Positions 35,075 to 47,288 are shown, counted from the first letter of the stretch. The stretch: DNA of 64,000 nt from Dryocosmus kuriphilus (GCA_038277395.1 CM076189.1:235663918-235727917); one strand, 5' to 3'. Made by a program: numbers and translations. Notes: generated from the sequence alone by a model not told the origin.

Positions 35075-36246
35075 GATGTAATTGCTCGGATGTTTTTGGT
35101 CCTCGCACATCGTGCTCGGTTTTCGTTACTTGGGTCTCAAACTTTCAAAACACCTACTTTTAACGAGATTATTAAATTTGAATTTTATTAAAAATTACAA
35201 AAGAAATTATTTTACTTAAGGCTCTATCGACTTTAAGAATATATTCTCATCATGACACTTGCGCTTCGCGCTCGACAATTAAGTTTTTTTTAAAACCCAT
35301 TGTAGATTGGTAAAGTTTTCTTGTGCAAATTTTCACAATGCAGGATTTCGATTCTTAAAAGTAAAACGATGAGTCTTATAAATAAATTTTCTATCTTTTT
35401 CCAAGGTGAACAATTCTGCTCCTTAATATTTTCTCATATCTTGCATAGTTTTGCTGAAAAGTGGTTTTCTTTATATTTCATAACATTTCACGAATAACTC
35501 AAAAACTATGCGTTTTTACAAAAAAAATGATAAGAAGAAAATTTATAGATCTTTTTAAGTTGAACAACTTTGTTCATTGTCATTTTTTTCGTATCCTGCA
35601 TAGTGTGGCGGGAAATTTGAGTTTTTTATTTTTAATAACGTTTTTTTGATTAAAACAAAAATCGTGTATTTTATCAAAAATGATTAATACAAAATTTGTA
35701 GATCTTTTTGAGATGAACAACTTTGTTTATTATCATTTTTTTCTTATCTTGAATATTTTGTCAAGAAACCACAGTTTTTTATTTTTGATAACGTTTTCTC
35801 GATTAAAACAAAAACCGTGCATTTTATCAAAAAATAGTTAAAACAAAATTTGTAGACTTTTTGGGATGAAAAATTTTACTTTCTTATATATTTTTTTTGT
35901 ATCTCGCATATTTTGGTCGGAAAATTGATCTTTTGATTTTGTAAAAACCGTTTTTTGATGGATAAAATCAGAAACGTTCGTCAAAAACCGTTGGTTAACG
36001 AACTCGTCATTTCTTTTTACGCCTTAAAGAAGTGCGCTAAAGTGCAATCCAATCCGATCAGTCATTCGAAAATTATATTGGGAACAGACGACGACAAGGA
36101 CAACGACAAGGACGACGCAGACAGACAGAAACCGTCGTAAAAATCGTTTTTTATCACTCAGCAGGTCTCAAAACATGAAGATTTGATGAAATCCGCGAAA
36201 GTCAGTTTTCACATGAAACTAATACCTTCTCATTGAGATGAGAATA
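35075..36246 (+). repeat. GAC-repeat element family, copy B
   Basis: From TCGGATGTTTTTGGTCC it runs through GACACTTGCGCTTCGCGCTC, several diverged units of about 130 bp (each with AACAACTTTGTT, ATCTTGCATAG and ACGTTTTCTCGATTAAA-like words), a GAC/AAC trinucleotide tract near 36085-36120, and ends in a TTCTCATTGAGATGAGAAT hairpin. The apparent protein at 35955-36140 is shared with the other copies and is probably a by-product of repeat conservation. Confidence 0.85.
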
Positions 36247-37084
36247 TAAAAAAATAATAATAATTCTTACAAGCTGTGCATTATATATTGCCAAATGTTG
36301 ACCATATTAGACAATGAAATTTTTGAGAAATAAAAACTTTCCAAACCGCCCAAAATATTTTTGCGTAATTAAGTGTAACCCTAGAGAGTACTAAAATATA
36401 AAACTTTGAGATCAAGAAATGTATTTGTAATATGTATGATTTTTAAGCCGAAATAGCATTTACCTGTGACAGTGTGGCAAGACATTCGACCATGATAAAA
36501 AATAAGAATTTCAAAGGTCTTTTTAAAATGTATGCAGAGCAGGTAAAAATATTTTAAAATATGAAAAAAATAACTATTCTCACGATTTACATGGTGCCGA
36601 CTTTAGCGTGTCAAAATATACTTTCATTTCATAGAATAATTAATTAATATGGAGCACGACCGGACATTTAATAGAAAATTTTATACGAACATAGTGATCA
36701 TTATTTTCTATTATTTGGAATCAACGTTGATAAGTTAATTTTTACCTATACTAAAATCCTCTCAGGTGTAAAATCAACAGTTTTAGCCTGCATTATGAAC
36801 AGTTTGAATATTTTTCGAGTTTTATCCTACAATAACAATGCCACGTGACTAGACAAAAAACTTGCGGGACAGACTTTGAAGTGATATTAAAAATCATTAA
36901 CTCTAAAATTTTCAGCCTTCTTCTCGACTATTATCTTTTTCAGCTTAATATACATACGTGATATTTGTGATATCAGATATTGTAGAAATACTAAGTCTTT
37001 TACAGTATGATTGCTAAATTTATTAATTAAATCAGAATGTCAATGACGAAATTTTTTAATTGAATACTTCTATAGGCACGTTAG
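36247..37084. other. AT-rich DNA, no gene seen
   Basis: No open frame with recognisable content and no terminal repeats noticed. Confidence 0.55.
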
Positions 37085-37400
37085 GTACACTTTTCATTGA
37101 GCATTGAACGGGCGAGCGACCGACCGACCGAACGGAAATGTCTGCTACCAAACGGAAACAGTGCCTAACGTACGCGTAGCTCTGTCCCCTCACCGCGCTC
37201 TCTTCGTCGGGCCAGGCAGACGCGCAGCTGCCCCCCCCCCCCCCCTCCTTCACACTCTCACAAACTTTTTTTTCTATAGCGGGCAACGCATTTCGCTCAA
37301 ACCCGGTCGTTTTCGTGCGCGCCATAACGAAAAATTAAGTGTACCTATTTGTATGTTTCTTCTGCTTTACAATAAACTATTCTTCTAATAAATAAAAATT
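37085..37400. other. CpG-rich segment with a C15 run
   Basis: CG-dense sequence, including GACCGACCGACCGAACGG, stands out against the AT-rich background. A run of 15 C lies at 37231-37245. It could be a promoter or 5' UTR region for the adjacent CYTH-type gene, but no core motif decides this. Confidence 0.35.
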
Positions 37401-38255
37401 CAATAACAATCACTTTTGAGCTTCGCTCGTAAGTTCAGACAAATTATACTTTTTTTATATGTCATTCGATTTTTTTCTCTTTATACGTCATTCGATTATG
37501 CAAAAGAAGTATCGCTTCTGTCGGTGGTCCCGCGACCGCTCTACTTTTTTCGCTAAGTATACGCCCGAACTTGCCGAGCGTGGCGCTAGTATGAACAAAT
37601 GGTCCAATATGGCGACCGCCGTGAGTCATCTTGCGCGTTCTAATCTCCACGTGTTAACGGCGTAGTGTACCGGTGTACCGTATCTTTATTTTTGTTCGTG
37701 TAAAAAGGGAAGTTGTAGCAAATTGGAAATTAGCATCCGTGCAATTAGAGTGATTAAAGTGCAATATCGAAATGGTAAGTATCTATATTTTTATTGAAAT
37801 TTGGTTCATTCTGAATGACACACAATTATATGATCATAACCTATTATCATGCAACAGTGGAACATACAAAAGTGTGAATAATATTTTTGCTTACCTGTTG
37901 TAAATTTACTAAGGACTTTGAATTATAATGCGCAGAAAATTTGTACGTTAAAGTAATTATTATTTAATACATTGTCCAATAATTTCCTAAATAATATTTA
38001 ATACTGATTCATACTAGGTTATATGTTATTGTTGCTGTTTTCAAGGCGGTGGACATAATGGACCATTTGTTCATACTAGCACCACGCACGGTAAGTTCCG
38101 GCGAATACTTCGCGAAAAAAACGTGCTCGTTTTTCTTTACATTACTTTGGTCACCTATATATCTATTCTCCATGTGATTCGTGATGCCGCATGTCGAAGC
38201 TGGTCCTTGTGAGTTGTTTTCGTATAGTTTTCTTTTATGATTTTCAATACGCAAT
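37401..38255 (+). other. Putative 5' non-coding exon region of the CYTH gene, with inverted duplication
   Basis: A splice-donor-like ATG|GTAAGT lies at 37770-37778, after an exon-like GC-richer stretch (37490-37770). A segment of about 80 bp at 37538-37622 recurs in reverse complement at 38043-38116 (GCTAGTATGAACAAATGG in one and its complement in the other), flanking this donor. A second GTAAGT at 38090 belongs to the inverted copy. Confidence 0.45.
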
Positions 38256-38417
38256 ATGAGGAACATAGAAATTAAAGCAAGGGTTGACAACCCGGAAGAG
38301 TTGTTAGTTAAAGTGAAAAAAATAAGCGACACTGAGGAAACTGTGATTCCTCAGAAGGATATTTTCTTCAACTTGCCTGCTGATAGACCAGGGAGACTGA
38401 AGCTCCGAAAATACCAA
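38256..38417 (+). CDS. CYTH-domain protein, 5' coding exon (partial)
   Basis: ATG 38256 opens MRNIEIKARVDNPEELL, then PQKDIFFNLP and GRLKLRKYQ, matching the first strands of the CYTH tunnel fold (thiamine-triphosphatase and CyaB-type). The family usually has ExExK at the N-terminus; here NIEIK keeps E-x-K. The fold binds triphosphates with metal ions. GTAAAT at 38418 is a plausible 5' splice site, after which the frame leaves family resemblance. Later exons of about 120 more codons were not found to 44 kb, so the gene either has a long intron or is a truncated copy. Confidence 0.6.
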
Positions 38418-38572
38418 GTAAATTTGCATTTTAACAAATTTTATAACGCGGCTTCAGTTAATTTTTTAAAAATAGATTCTAATTTACAAATTCGATTTAC
38501 GAAGAAATTGATTCAATTAACCATAATCAAAATTTTATAAGCATAACCTCTAGACTGACACGCTGTACCAGC

Positions 38573-38933
38573 TACCAATGTACCTTTCCAGAAATTTATA
38601 CTTTTTGCAAGTTTCAAAGTAAGTGAAACTTATAAAATTTTAGGAACTGTAGCATTTGTCAACATAAACTAAAATTAGCGCCAAATTTGAAATTGTTTAT
38701 CAATACTTACACTAATTCATTTCAAACACTTTTCATAGATTTTTTAAAAAGACCTCTTCCTCATTTAATTGTTATTTTTAACTGCCTTTTCTCTAAAGTA
38801 CCAACTTTACTGTAAACTTTGAATTTCTAAAATTTTTAAAAGTTTCATGAAAATTTCATGGAATCAAAAATGTCATGTTTTGAAACTTTCAAAGTGAAAG
38901 TTTCTGATTGAAACTTTCAACGGCACATTGGTA
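38573..38933. mobile_element. 361-bp hAT-type MITE, copy 1
   Basis: The ends are TACCAATGTACC and GGCACATTGGTA (inverted). GTACCAGC (38565-38572) and GTACCATC (38934-38941) form an 8-bp target duplication with one change, typical of hAT. It has internal GAAAGTTTCAAAGTGAAAG-type palindromic words. No coding capacity. Confidence 0.87.
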
Positions 38934-39113
38934 GTACCATCCCTGTCTAACTACACACAGCTACGGCGAATATACGTCTACCATTTGGGTAGTTCGTAAA
39001 TAAATCGACCAGCGGTGCCACTGCGCTTCGGCCAGATTTTAACATTATTTCTTATGGGATAATTATTCTAATTAATAAAAAAAGGTATTTTTTGATAAAA
39101 ATGACGCAAAAAA
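38934..39113. other. Short spacer, nothing identified
   Basis: About 180 bp between the MITE and repeat copy C, with no recognisable feature. Confidence 0.5.
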
Positions 39114-40405
39114 TCTGCCCGCTTTGCGGGCACATTCTCATCGCGCGAAGTATGAGCGCGCCTAGAGCGCGCGGTCGGATGGTCTTCGCGCTTCGGTATA
39201 TTTAAGCCTCGCGCTTCGCGATCGGATGTTTTTGGGTCCTTGCACATCGTGCTCGGTATTCTTTACTTGGGTCTTAAAATTTCAAAACATCTACTTTTAA
39301 TGAGATTATTAAATTTGAATTTTTTATTAAAAATTACAAAAGAAATTATTTTACTTAAGGCTCTATCGACCTTAAGGAATACATTCTCATCATGACACTC
39401 GCGCTTCGCGCTCGACAATTAAATTTTTTTTTAAACACATTGTAGATTGGTAAGTTTTTTTTTGTGATTTTCCAAATTTTCACAATGCAGGATTTCGATT
39501 CTTAAAAGTAAAACGATGAGTCTTATAAACAAATTTTGTAGCTCTTTCCAAGGTGAACAACTCTGCATGTTAATATTTTCTCATATCTTGCATAGTTTTG
39601 CTGAAAAATGGTTTTCTTTATATTTCATAACATATTTCACGAATAACTCAAAAACTACGCGTCTGCTCGAAAGAATGATAGAGAGCAAATTTATAGGCCT
39701 TTTTGAAGTGAACAACTTTGTTTAGTATTATTTTTTCGCATCTTGCATAGTTTGGCGGGAAATTTGAATTTTTTATTTTTAATATCGTTTTCTCGATTAA
39801 AACAAAAACCGTGGATTTTATCAAAAAATTGTTAATACAAAATTTGTAGATCTTTTTGAGCTGAACAACTTTGCTTATTATCATTTTTTTCGTATCTTGA
39901 ATATTTTGGCAAGAAACCAGTTTTTTATTTTTAATAACGTTTTCTCGATTAAAACAAAAACCGTGCATTTTATCAAAAAATGGTTAAAACAAAATTTGTA
40001 GATTTCTTTGAGATGAACAATTTTACTCTCTACTGTTTTTTTTTTGTATCGTGCCTATTTCATCCGGAAAATGGATTTTTTGATTTTGTGAAAACCGTTT
40101 TTGATGGATAAAACCATAACCACTGGTCAAAAACCGCTGGTTAACGACTCGTCCTTTCTTTTTACGCCTTAAAGAAGTGTGCCAAAGCGCAAACCAATCC
40201 GATTAGTCCTTCGAAAGTTATCGTGGGAACAGACGACGACGACGACGACAACGACAACAACAACGACGAACAGACAATAGACAGACAGACACCGTCGTAA
40301 AACATGTTTTTTTTCGGATTCAGGGGGTCACGAAACGTCGAGGTTTCATGAAATCCGCGAAAGTCATTTTTCACATAAAACTAATACCTTCTCATTGATA
40401 AGAAT
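39114..40405 (+). repeat. GAC-repeat element family, copy C
   Basis: The most complete copy. It opens with the hairpin TCTGCCCGCTTTGCGGGC, then CACATTCTCATCGCGCG. Next come CGCGCTTCGG hairpins, a TCGGATGTTTTTGGGTCC block, the diverged 130-bp tandem units, a (GAC/AAC)n tract at 40228-40262 and an end at AATACCTTCTCATTGATAAG. ACATTCTCATC recurs at 39131 and 39377. Confidence 0.87.
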
Positions 40406-41348
40406 ATAAAAACTTATATTCAAATTCACTATAATGCATAATTATCGCTTTCCGTGAAAAAAAAAAACAGAAAAAAGTGACAGAAAAAGGACGAAAATTA
40501 AAAAATATAAATAGCTCCTATATATTGTGTAAAAAGCTTACAATAATTAAATTAAATGATTGATTATTAAGAATAATTAAAACTCACGTCCCAAATAATT
40601 AAACTTAAAATGTAATTCCAGTTATATTATTTACACAAAAAATAAATAATGTTAAAGATGTATATTTACTATTAAATACAGGTATAAAATCAATAAATTT
40701 AAAATCAATTTTGAATAATTTATATATTTAAAATTCTTGAAAATGAAGTAATAAATTTATATGTAAATTTCAAGCTCAAGTGGATAAACTGTTTTTGAGA
40801 ATGAGAATTGTGAAAAGTTTTATATAAATATGTATGTTATTACGATGATACTTAATGTTTTGCTTACATTCTCAACACGTTGGTTACAGGACAAGTAGAG
40901 TTTGATTTCCTCAGATGAGAATTCTCTTAAAACAAGATCGAAACAGTTTTGATTCTCGCGATGTTTCCGAAAAAAGATTCAAGCTCGATAATTAAATTAT
41001 ACGTCTTTCGGTTTGGATGAAATTTTTCAGAATTCGAGTCGTACTCTGAATTACAACCCGGCACTATACACCTATGTCTTTTATACCGCGGCATTTTAAT
41101 AACATAATAATAATAATATTAATATTTAATAATGTTTAATTTTTATTATGCAAAATCACAAATAAACAGAAATTAACTATTCTAAAAATTAGTTTGTGTT
41201 TATTCCGTAACAGCTAACGTGAAACCCGGGCCGAAGAGCAGCTGCGCCGCTAGTCAGTTTATTTCTGTACTACTCTAGTAGTGTATATATTCGCCACAGC
41301 TATTCCACGCAAGGCCGGCGAGTCTGGTAGGGCTGCAAAGTACTCCTA
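40406..41348. other. AT-rich DNA, no gene seen
   Basis: AT-rich with (TAA)n-like words at 41100-41130 and a short GC-richer patch near 41220-41340. No coding pattern. Confidence 0.55.
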
Positions 41349-41695
41349 TAGCAATGTGCCGTTGAAAGTTTCATTCGGAAACTTTCACTTTGAAAGTTTC
41401 AAAACACGGAATTTTTGATCCAATGAAATTTTCATGAAACTTTTAAAATTTTTAGAAATTCAAAGTTTAGAGTAAAGTTGGTACTTTAGAGCAATGGCAG
41501 TTAAAAATAACAATAAAATAAGGAATAGGTTCTTTTTAATCTATAAAAAGTGTTTGAATTGCATCAGTGTGAATGCTGATAAAAAATTTCAAATTTGGCG
41601 CCAGGTTTAGGTTATGTTGACAAATGCTACAGTTCCTAAAATTTTATACGTTTCACTTACTTTGAAACTTTTCAATGAAATTCGAAAATGTGCAC
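41349..41695. mobile_element. hAT-type MITE, copy 2 (inverted relative to copy 1)
   Basis: Reverse complement of 38573-38933 over most of its length (CAATGTGCCGTTGAAAGTTT at the left end, GACAAATGCTACAGTTCCTA inside). The far end is diverged, so its limits are approximate. Confidence 0.82.
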
Positions 41696-42230
41696 TTTTC
41701 TGTTGCTAAAAGTACAACATTTGTTTGAACATCCCGCACGAGGCGCGCCACTCGCACCTGAAAAAGAAATATGGCTGATATTGTTTCGAGAATGAAAAAT
41801 ACCACCGCGGGAACGGCGGCGCTAGTGTGCCAAAACAAGGATGGCCGCTACGGAGGACAACATATAATTGTGATAATAGGAAAAATCGTGAAATTGTGCA
41901 AATAACGCGAGTGCCGTGAGAAAATGTTGACTCTATCACTGGAGAGTTGGAGGAGTTGTGCAAATACACTGCAGCAACTCCTATAACGCGAAATATGCGC
42001 GAAGGGCAGGAAGTTGTTAATTCTGGCCTTTTCGTTATGTGCGGTGTAACAGAAAGAGCTTCTGTAAGCATAGATTTATATGCATTATGTTTACAAATGA
42101 GTGGCATAACATAAGATCCACATGTTATGACCAGGAGTTTGTCAATTCAAACATCCGTTGACCCCACAAACAATGAAGCTCTTGTCAAAAAGATGAATTA
42201 CTCCTGCAAAGCCGGTTCTAGCCACTTTTT
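41696..42230 (+). other. Possible degraded coding region, unrecognised
   Basis: A short frame starts at ATG 41772 (MADIVSRMKNTTAGTAALV). A second frame (about 41920-42107) reads as plausible protein (ENVDSITGELEELCKY and following, 55 or more codons) up to TAA. I recognise no domain, and chance cannot be excluded. Confidence 0.25.
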
Positions 42231-42466
42231 GTAAGCATATCGTGGCTGTATTACTATTTTGTAACCGGTAAATGTTCACTAAATTTGGAAAAGTAATTAG
42301 ATTTATTTCACTTCATTCTTAAGATATGTTCCAATATTTCATATTTCTTAACTGAAAATTTGCAGAAATAATTTGGTTGACTTTGAACTGGTAACTTCAA
42401 CTGACAGAAAGTGCGTGTGGAATCGCTATAAAGAACCCGTCTTAGGAATTTTAAAACTCTTCCTAC

Positions 42467-42566
42467 TGAGACTTTCTGCTACATGAAGTCAGATTACCTC
42501 CTGTAGTATTTTTTGAGAGACTTTCTGCTAAATGAAGTCAGATTACTTCCTGTAGTCTTCTTTGAG
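42467..42566. repeat. Tandem duplication of about 48 bp
   Basis: GAGACTTTCTGCTACATGAA... occurs twice in direct succession with a few differences. Otherwise 42231-43020 contains no identifiable feature. Confidence 0.8.
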
Positions 42567-43739
42567 AAAATACAGCGAGCAACCAAGAGTAGCTTGTCCA
42601 CACCTTTCACGTTTAAAATTCTTAGCCTTTCAGCCCGTTTATTAACGTACTCAGAATTACCAAGTAGATTTTTTCGTTCAACTTTTAGAACGCTATTCCG
42701 AGCTAGCACAAATTGAAAACTAATAATGTCATTTTTTCTCTTCGCTGATGCATAATTCGGAACGCAGCAGCGTCCACCATCGCTTGCTTCCCGATATTGT
42801 TACCTACCACACATGTACTTCACCTATCGATATACGACGATAACTTCTGAGCCCTGAGTTATTGTAGACACATAACCTCCTGGACCTTGAAGAAAATGTT
42901 CGATGTTTGAAACATTTAAATTCTTCCAAAATCAAAAAAGAAAGAGCAAACCGAGCGTTATATTTACTTTCCTAGACCCTAGAATGTTATTCTTTAAACT
43001 TAGAGTTTATTTTTATGTATACTAGAATTTATGAAGGGCGGCAATAAGATTTAGGGGTATTCCTAGGAATCGTAGAATGGTTTCGGGCACTTTGCTCCAG
43101 ATTGATACCACATGTGAGTTTATGGTTTCTAAGTCGATTGTTTTGGACTTGAGGGCTGTGAGGGTGTCCATAGGACCCCAAACAGCCCCCAAAATTGGTT
43201 TCCTTGGCAGTCTTCTCACGTGCAATTCCAGGATGTAGGGAAACTAGCGACAGGCGTGGGAGAACCAATCATCTATTAGCTAGGCCAAGGAACGAGCAAG
43301 AGGGGAGCATTCGAGCTTTGCGACCCCCACACAGGACCTCTGGGAGGCAGACTAATTTCGACTCTCTTCAAGAGCACTTCTAAAACTCACTTTACAGGTT
43401 CAACTTGTGAGTTCGGTTCGCTCGCCCAACTAAAATAAATGTCGATTTCTTGACATTAATTTAGAATTCAATTTCAACCTTCCTGTTCAATCGACGATAT
43501 TTCAGCACCCACGGAAATTATATTTTCTCCACCGCAGGAAATCAAGGAGAATGTTTATACTAATTTAAACAACGTTTTGCGCTCATTTTACAATACTTTT
43601 CAATATTCACATTTGTCCTTAGTAACGGTCATGTTAAATAGTTCGTGAAATGACCGCCAGTGTCGCATGCTAATTTTAAAGTCTCAATTGAATATATATA
43701 TTTTTTTTTATATTGTTGGATTTTCATTGGGTAGTCAAA
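42567..43739. other. Unassigned DNA
   Basis: A minus-strand frame at 43022-43268 (ending ...ETILRFLGIPLNLIAALHKF) and an overlapping one look partly coding but match nothing I know. They may be a short LINE remnant. The rest is AT-rich. Confidence 0.35.
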
Positions 43740-43895
43740 TGGTAAAAGTAATTGTTCGATTTTCCCAGTTTTTATACATTGAGTTGTTAATGTTGATCTA
43801 GATGTCCTGAAGATGGCTTAAATAAAGCCGAAACGTCGACAATTTACTGAATAAACGATCTTTTGACTGGGAAAATCGAACAATTACTTTTACCA
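43740..43895 (+). mobile_element. Small hairpin element with a hammerhead-ribozyme-like core
   Basis: 30-bp perfect inverted repeats (43740-43769 starting TGGTAAAAGTAATTG, and 43866-43895) enclose about 96 bp. Inside, TGTC-CTGAAGA-stem II-GAAAC-GTC-GACA at 43803-43841 matches the hammerhead CUGANGA...GAAA core, with stem I closed by TGTC/GACA and minimal stem III. Such motifs are known in PLE termini, so this may be a solo or inverted pLTR fragment of another PLE family. Confidence 0.75.
43803..43841 (+). ncRNA. Hammerhead-ribozyme-like motif
   Basis: Core CTGAAGA at 43807-43813, stem II GGCTT...AAGCC-type at about 43815-43829, GAAA at 43830-43833, expected cleavage after GTC at 43837. The very short helix III resembles the minimal helix III of PLE hammerheads, which often act as dimers. 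Confidence 0.65.
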
Positions 43896-44269
43896 TATAT
43901 TTTTTTGTTTTGACTAGTATTAATTAATTCTAGTGATTCTAGTAGGTAATTTTATATTTATTAAACTATGTAGGTGTAAAAATTACTGTTTTGTGTGTAT
44001 GAGAAAGGTAAAGTATGACAAAGCTGGTATAAATATAACCACAAATGAAGAATGAAAAAAATAAAATTATTATAAAAAGTTTTTGCTGCTTCTAAATAGG
44101 TGGAAAAAGTAAATAGAGAAAACAGAAAATTACCTGATTTGAAGCGAATTTAGAGAAATATTTCATGGTTGTAAATTGTGCAAGTACTATAGTGTCTTAA
44201 AATAGAAAGTAATAGGCATCGCAATACTTTGAAGGTTATGATGTTATGTTGACAAACTGAAACGGACGA
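43896..44269. other. AT-rich flank, nothing identified
   Basis: No gene or repeat boundary seen; it precedes LINE 2. Confidence 0.5.
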
Positions 44270-44353
44270 CCATATCTCTTTTTTAAGTGCGAGTGGCGCG
44301 CTTTGTACGGAAAGTTCGAACACTAGCTCGTACTTCTGGCAACAAAAAAGTGC

Positions 44354-46264
44354 ATGTTTTCGGTGAAGTCCATGCATTGCAGTTTGGTCTCCTATAGTGA
44401 TCAAGCCGAGCAAATTCTCAAGGATAAAATCTTCAAACCTAGTTCTTGGGCCTTAGGGCAGCCTATTACTTTCCAAGATTGTGTAGCTTACTACAGTGAA
44501 ATCTTTAGGTGGTATTGTTTACAAGGGTATTTGAGTGAAAGTAGGTTTTCTGCGACAGGCCCTCACGGCCTCGCCGCAATCATGGCGTACCCAAGCAACG
44601 GGAACCCTTCCGACAACAACCTTAATCTATTTGTATCTCGCATGGACGAGGACGCTTCTGATAATGAAACTAATCTCGATATTGGTATAGTACCTAAACA
44701 AATCTCTCGAAAATCTCAGTAGTGAAATCATCAGCTACCCTCCAAAACCTCCCCAACCAACACGATCTCTGGTCAACCAAACCTCAAAAATCATGATCGA
44801 GTCACTCAGAATTCCAAAAAACGCAACTTTACTCACATAGATCAACTTGCCCATAAAAGCAACAAAATTCCAAACATCACAAACAAACAACTTCTCACCG
44901 CCGCAGAAAAACTACTAAAGATCAGATACCTCGTCCACAACAACGGACTCTTCTTCGTAACCGTCGAATCAACGAACAACATTTTTATGCATCCTCTCAG
45001 TATCGGTAACGTTCTCCATGAAACCTTCATGGGATCCATCAAGAATATTGTTAACACTAATTTTTCAAAGGCTTCAGTTGAATGATGTGATAGAAAATCC
45101 GCGAACAAAATTGTAGTAAACAATGACATCCTCTCCAAATATAAACTCTCCGCCTTCATCCCCAATTTTCGAGTCTCTCGCGACCGAATCATTAGAGACA
45201 TCCCCATCGAAATCCCCCAAGAAGACACTTGCAAACAAGCTTCCATTGACCTCAAATCTCCCATCACAACCGCCCGTCGGTTCTTAATTACATAAAGACA
45301 CCAATGGAACATTAATCCCAGGCAAGACAATCCAAGTCACGTTTGGTGGCCAAGAGATCCCGGATTTCATCTACCTTTTTAACATGAAAATTCAAGTCAT
45401 CCCTTATGTTACCCAACCTAAAATGTGCTATTCCTGTTATAGATTTGGCCATGTATCAAAACAGTGCAAAAATCCTCGTTGCGTTTACTGTGGCTATAAG
45501 CCCCACGAAAAGGACTCTATCTGCCCTGAACAAGACAAACCCCCTATATGCATGCCTCAACTGCCACGGTGCTCATCCAACCACAGAAAAGAACTGTCCA
45601 AACCTTGCCGATAAAAAAATAATTAGAAAGATTGCAGTTCACAGAAATCTACCAATCAATGAATCGACCAAAATGTATCAACGGGAGAAGAAATATGCGC
45701 AAGCGAATAATCTCGTTTTCAACGTCACTCCTCTCTTAGATTCAAAATCTAATACACAATTTGCTCATAATCAACCACCATCCCCAAACTTCAATTACTC
45801 CAACTTCCCACAATTTGAAGACGTGAACCCTGACTCTCAAACAGGTAACTCTCTGTCCTCGTTAAATAACTCCTTTGCTCAAATCGCTTCTATTTCAAAG
45901 CCTAAGAACACAAATAATCAGCAACACAGGAAACCGCCAAACCAAAACGCAGCACCCTCAAAGTAATTACCACCCTAATCAAAAAGAATCCATCCGCCCT
46001 CCGCAACCGTTTAATAGATCGGCTATCTCCATTAACCTCAAAAGTACAGCCACTTTCATTCACACATCACAGCTACAAGGTCTGTCTCCATACACACCTT
46101 CTCAAACTCCTCAGTCAAATTTTTCACCGGTACCCGATTCCCAATCAACCGAGTCCCTCGCACAACTAATATCTCTCCTAACCACATTTCTCTGTCAGCT
46201 AGCACATTTTTTAAGTATTTTAAAACAGTTCTCTGACACATTATCTAACCTTCAAATTCTTTGA
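44354..46264 (+). pseudogene. LINE 2 ORF1 (gag-like)
   Basis: The first open piece (44354-44722) has no known domain. After a degraded stretch, 45384-45614 and then 45406-45966 carry three zinc knuckles in two frames: CYSCYRFGHVSKQC, CVYCGYKPHEKDSIC and CLNCHGAHPTTEKNC. A frame change near 45555 separates the third. A Ser/Asn/Gln/Pro-rich tail follows to about 46264. It would coat the LINE RNA. Confidence 0.8.
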
Positions 46265-46379
46265 ACAGTAATATCACTGATCCCAAAACTTCACCTTAAT
46301 ATATTACTTTTACCCTTCTCAATATGTCTAACACATTCAGTACACTAAAAATCTTACAATGACACTGTCATAATATCTT

Positions 46380-47030
46380 TCCCAAGACAGGTAACCAAGA
46401 CGTCATTTCCAACAAATACGACCTAATTTTATTAAGTGAAACTTGGCTCAGACCAAAATCTAATTTTGCTCCAAGGAATTTTAATATTATCAGGAAAAAG
46501 CCTCCCGATCGACAGGGGGGGGGGGGGGGGGGGATTGCTAATTGCTATCATAAATGATATCCGTTTTAAACTCATTGACTCAATTTATAATATTGAAGAT
46601 CTCTTTGATACATAACCTGTCATCATCTCCACCGATCTAGGGCAACTTCTCATAGTAAATATCTACAGAAACACTTTTCACCCTCCCAGGGGCCAATAGT
46701 CTTCAATAACCTCAAACTAATCTCTACATGGAGAGTTTTAGACGACAAAATGGGTAGTGACCACTTCCCCATTTCCACTGATTTGGGAATGCCCTACACA
46801 TTCCATACATTTTTCTATCATAAATATAGTTTTAAAAAAGTCGACTGGAAGATTTTCATATAATTTTGAACATCAACACATAAAGATAACAATTTTCCAG
46901 AACCAAAATCCCACAAAGATATCTCCGATGTCCATTTTAACTTTTTCAAGATCACTGACGAGAACTTCACAAAGCTGACCCCAGAATCGATAGGAAACAT
47001 TCAAGGAAAAAGTTTTACCTCAGTGCCTCC
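46380..47030 (+). pseudogene. LINE 2 AP-endonuclease remnant
   Basis: DLILLSETWLRPKS near 46425 is the metal-binding Glu region; DKMGSDHFPISTDLGM near 46747 is the C-terminal Ser-Asp-His motif. A G19 run (46515-46533) and several stops interrupt the middle. It would nick the target site. Confidence 0.78.
46515..46533. repeat. Poly-G run (19)
   Basis: A homopolymer of G within the LINE 2 endonuclease region, out of frame with it. Confidence 0.95.
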
Positions 47031-47238
47031 CTCCCCCTGGTGGAACAGCGAATGTGAGAAAATAACACGCATGAGACTTTCGAAATTAAAAAAGTATAAT
47101 TGCTTTTCTAGCTACGAACCAAAAAATTAAATGCTATTAAAATAACCAGCTTCAGGTCATACTATGACTCCTTGTCGTCTAACTCTCCCAATGTTTGGGC
47201 TAAAATACGTGGTTTTTTCCACGGACCACTGACACTGA

Positions 47239-47261
47239 CCCCCCCCCCCCCCCCCCCCCCC
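47239..47261. repeat. Poly-C run (23)
   Basis: A homopolymer of C between the endonuclease and RT parts of LINE 2. Confidence 0.95.
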
Positions 47262-47288
47262 GTCAACCTTGAAACTCGGGAACACATG

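Noticed and set aside
35955..36140. Conserved small protein recurring at 30.8-31.2, 35.96 and 56.06 kb
   Set aside because: Always within the GAC-repeat family and spanning its trinucleotide tract, with poor frame preservation; more likely a by-product of repeat homology. Kept as a question in the repeat finding.
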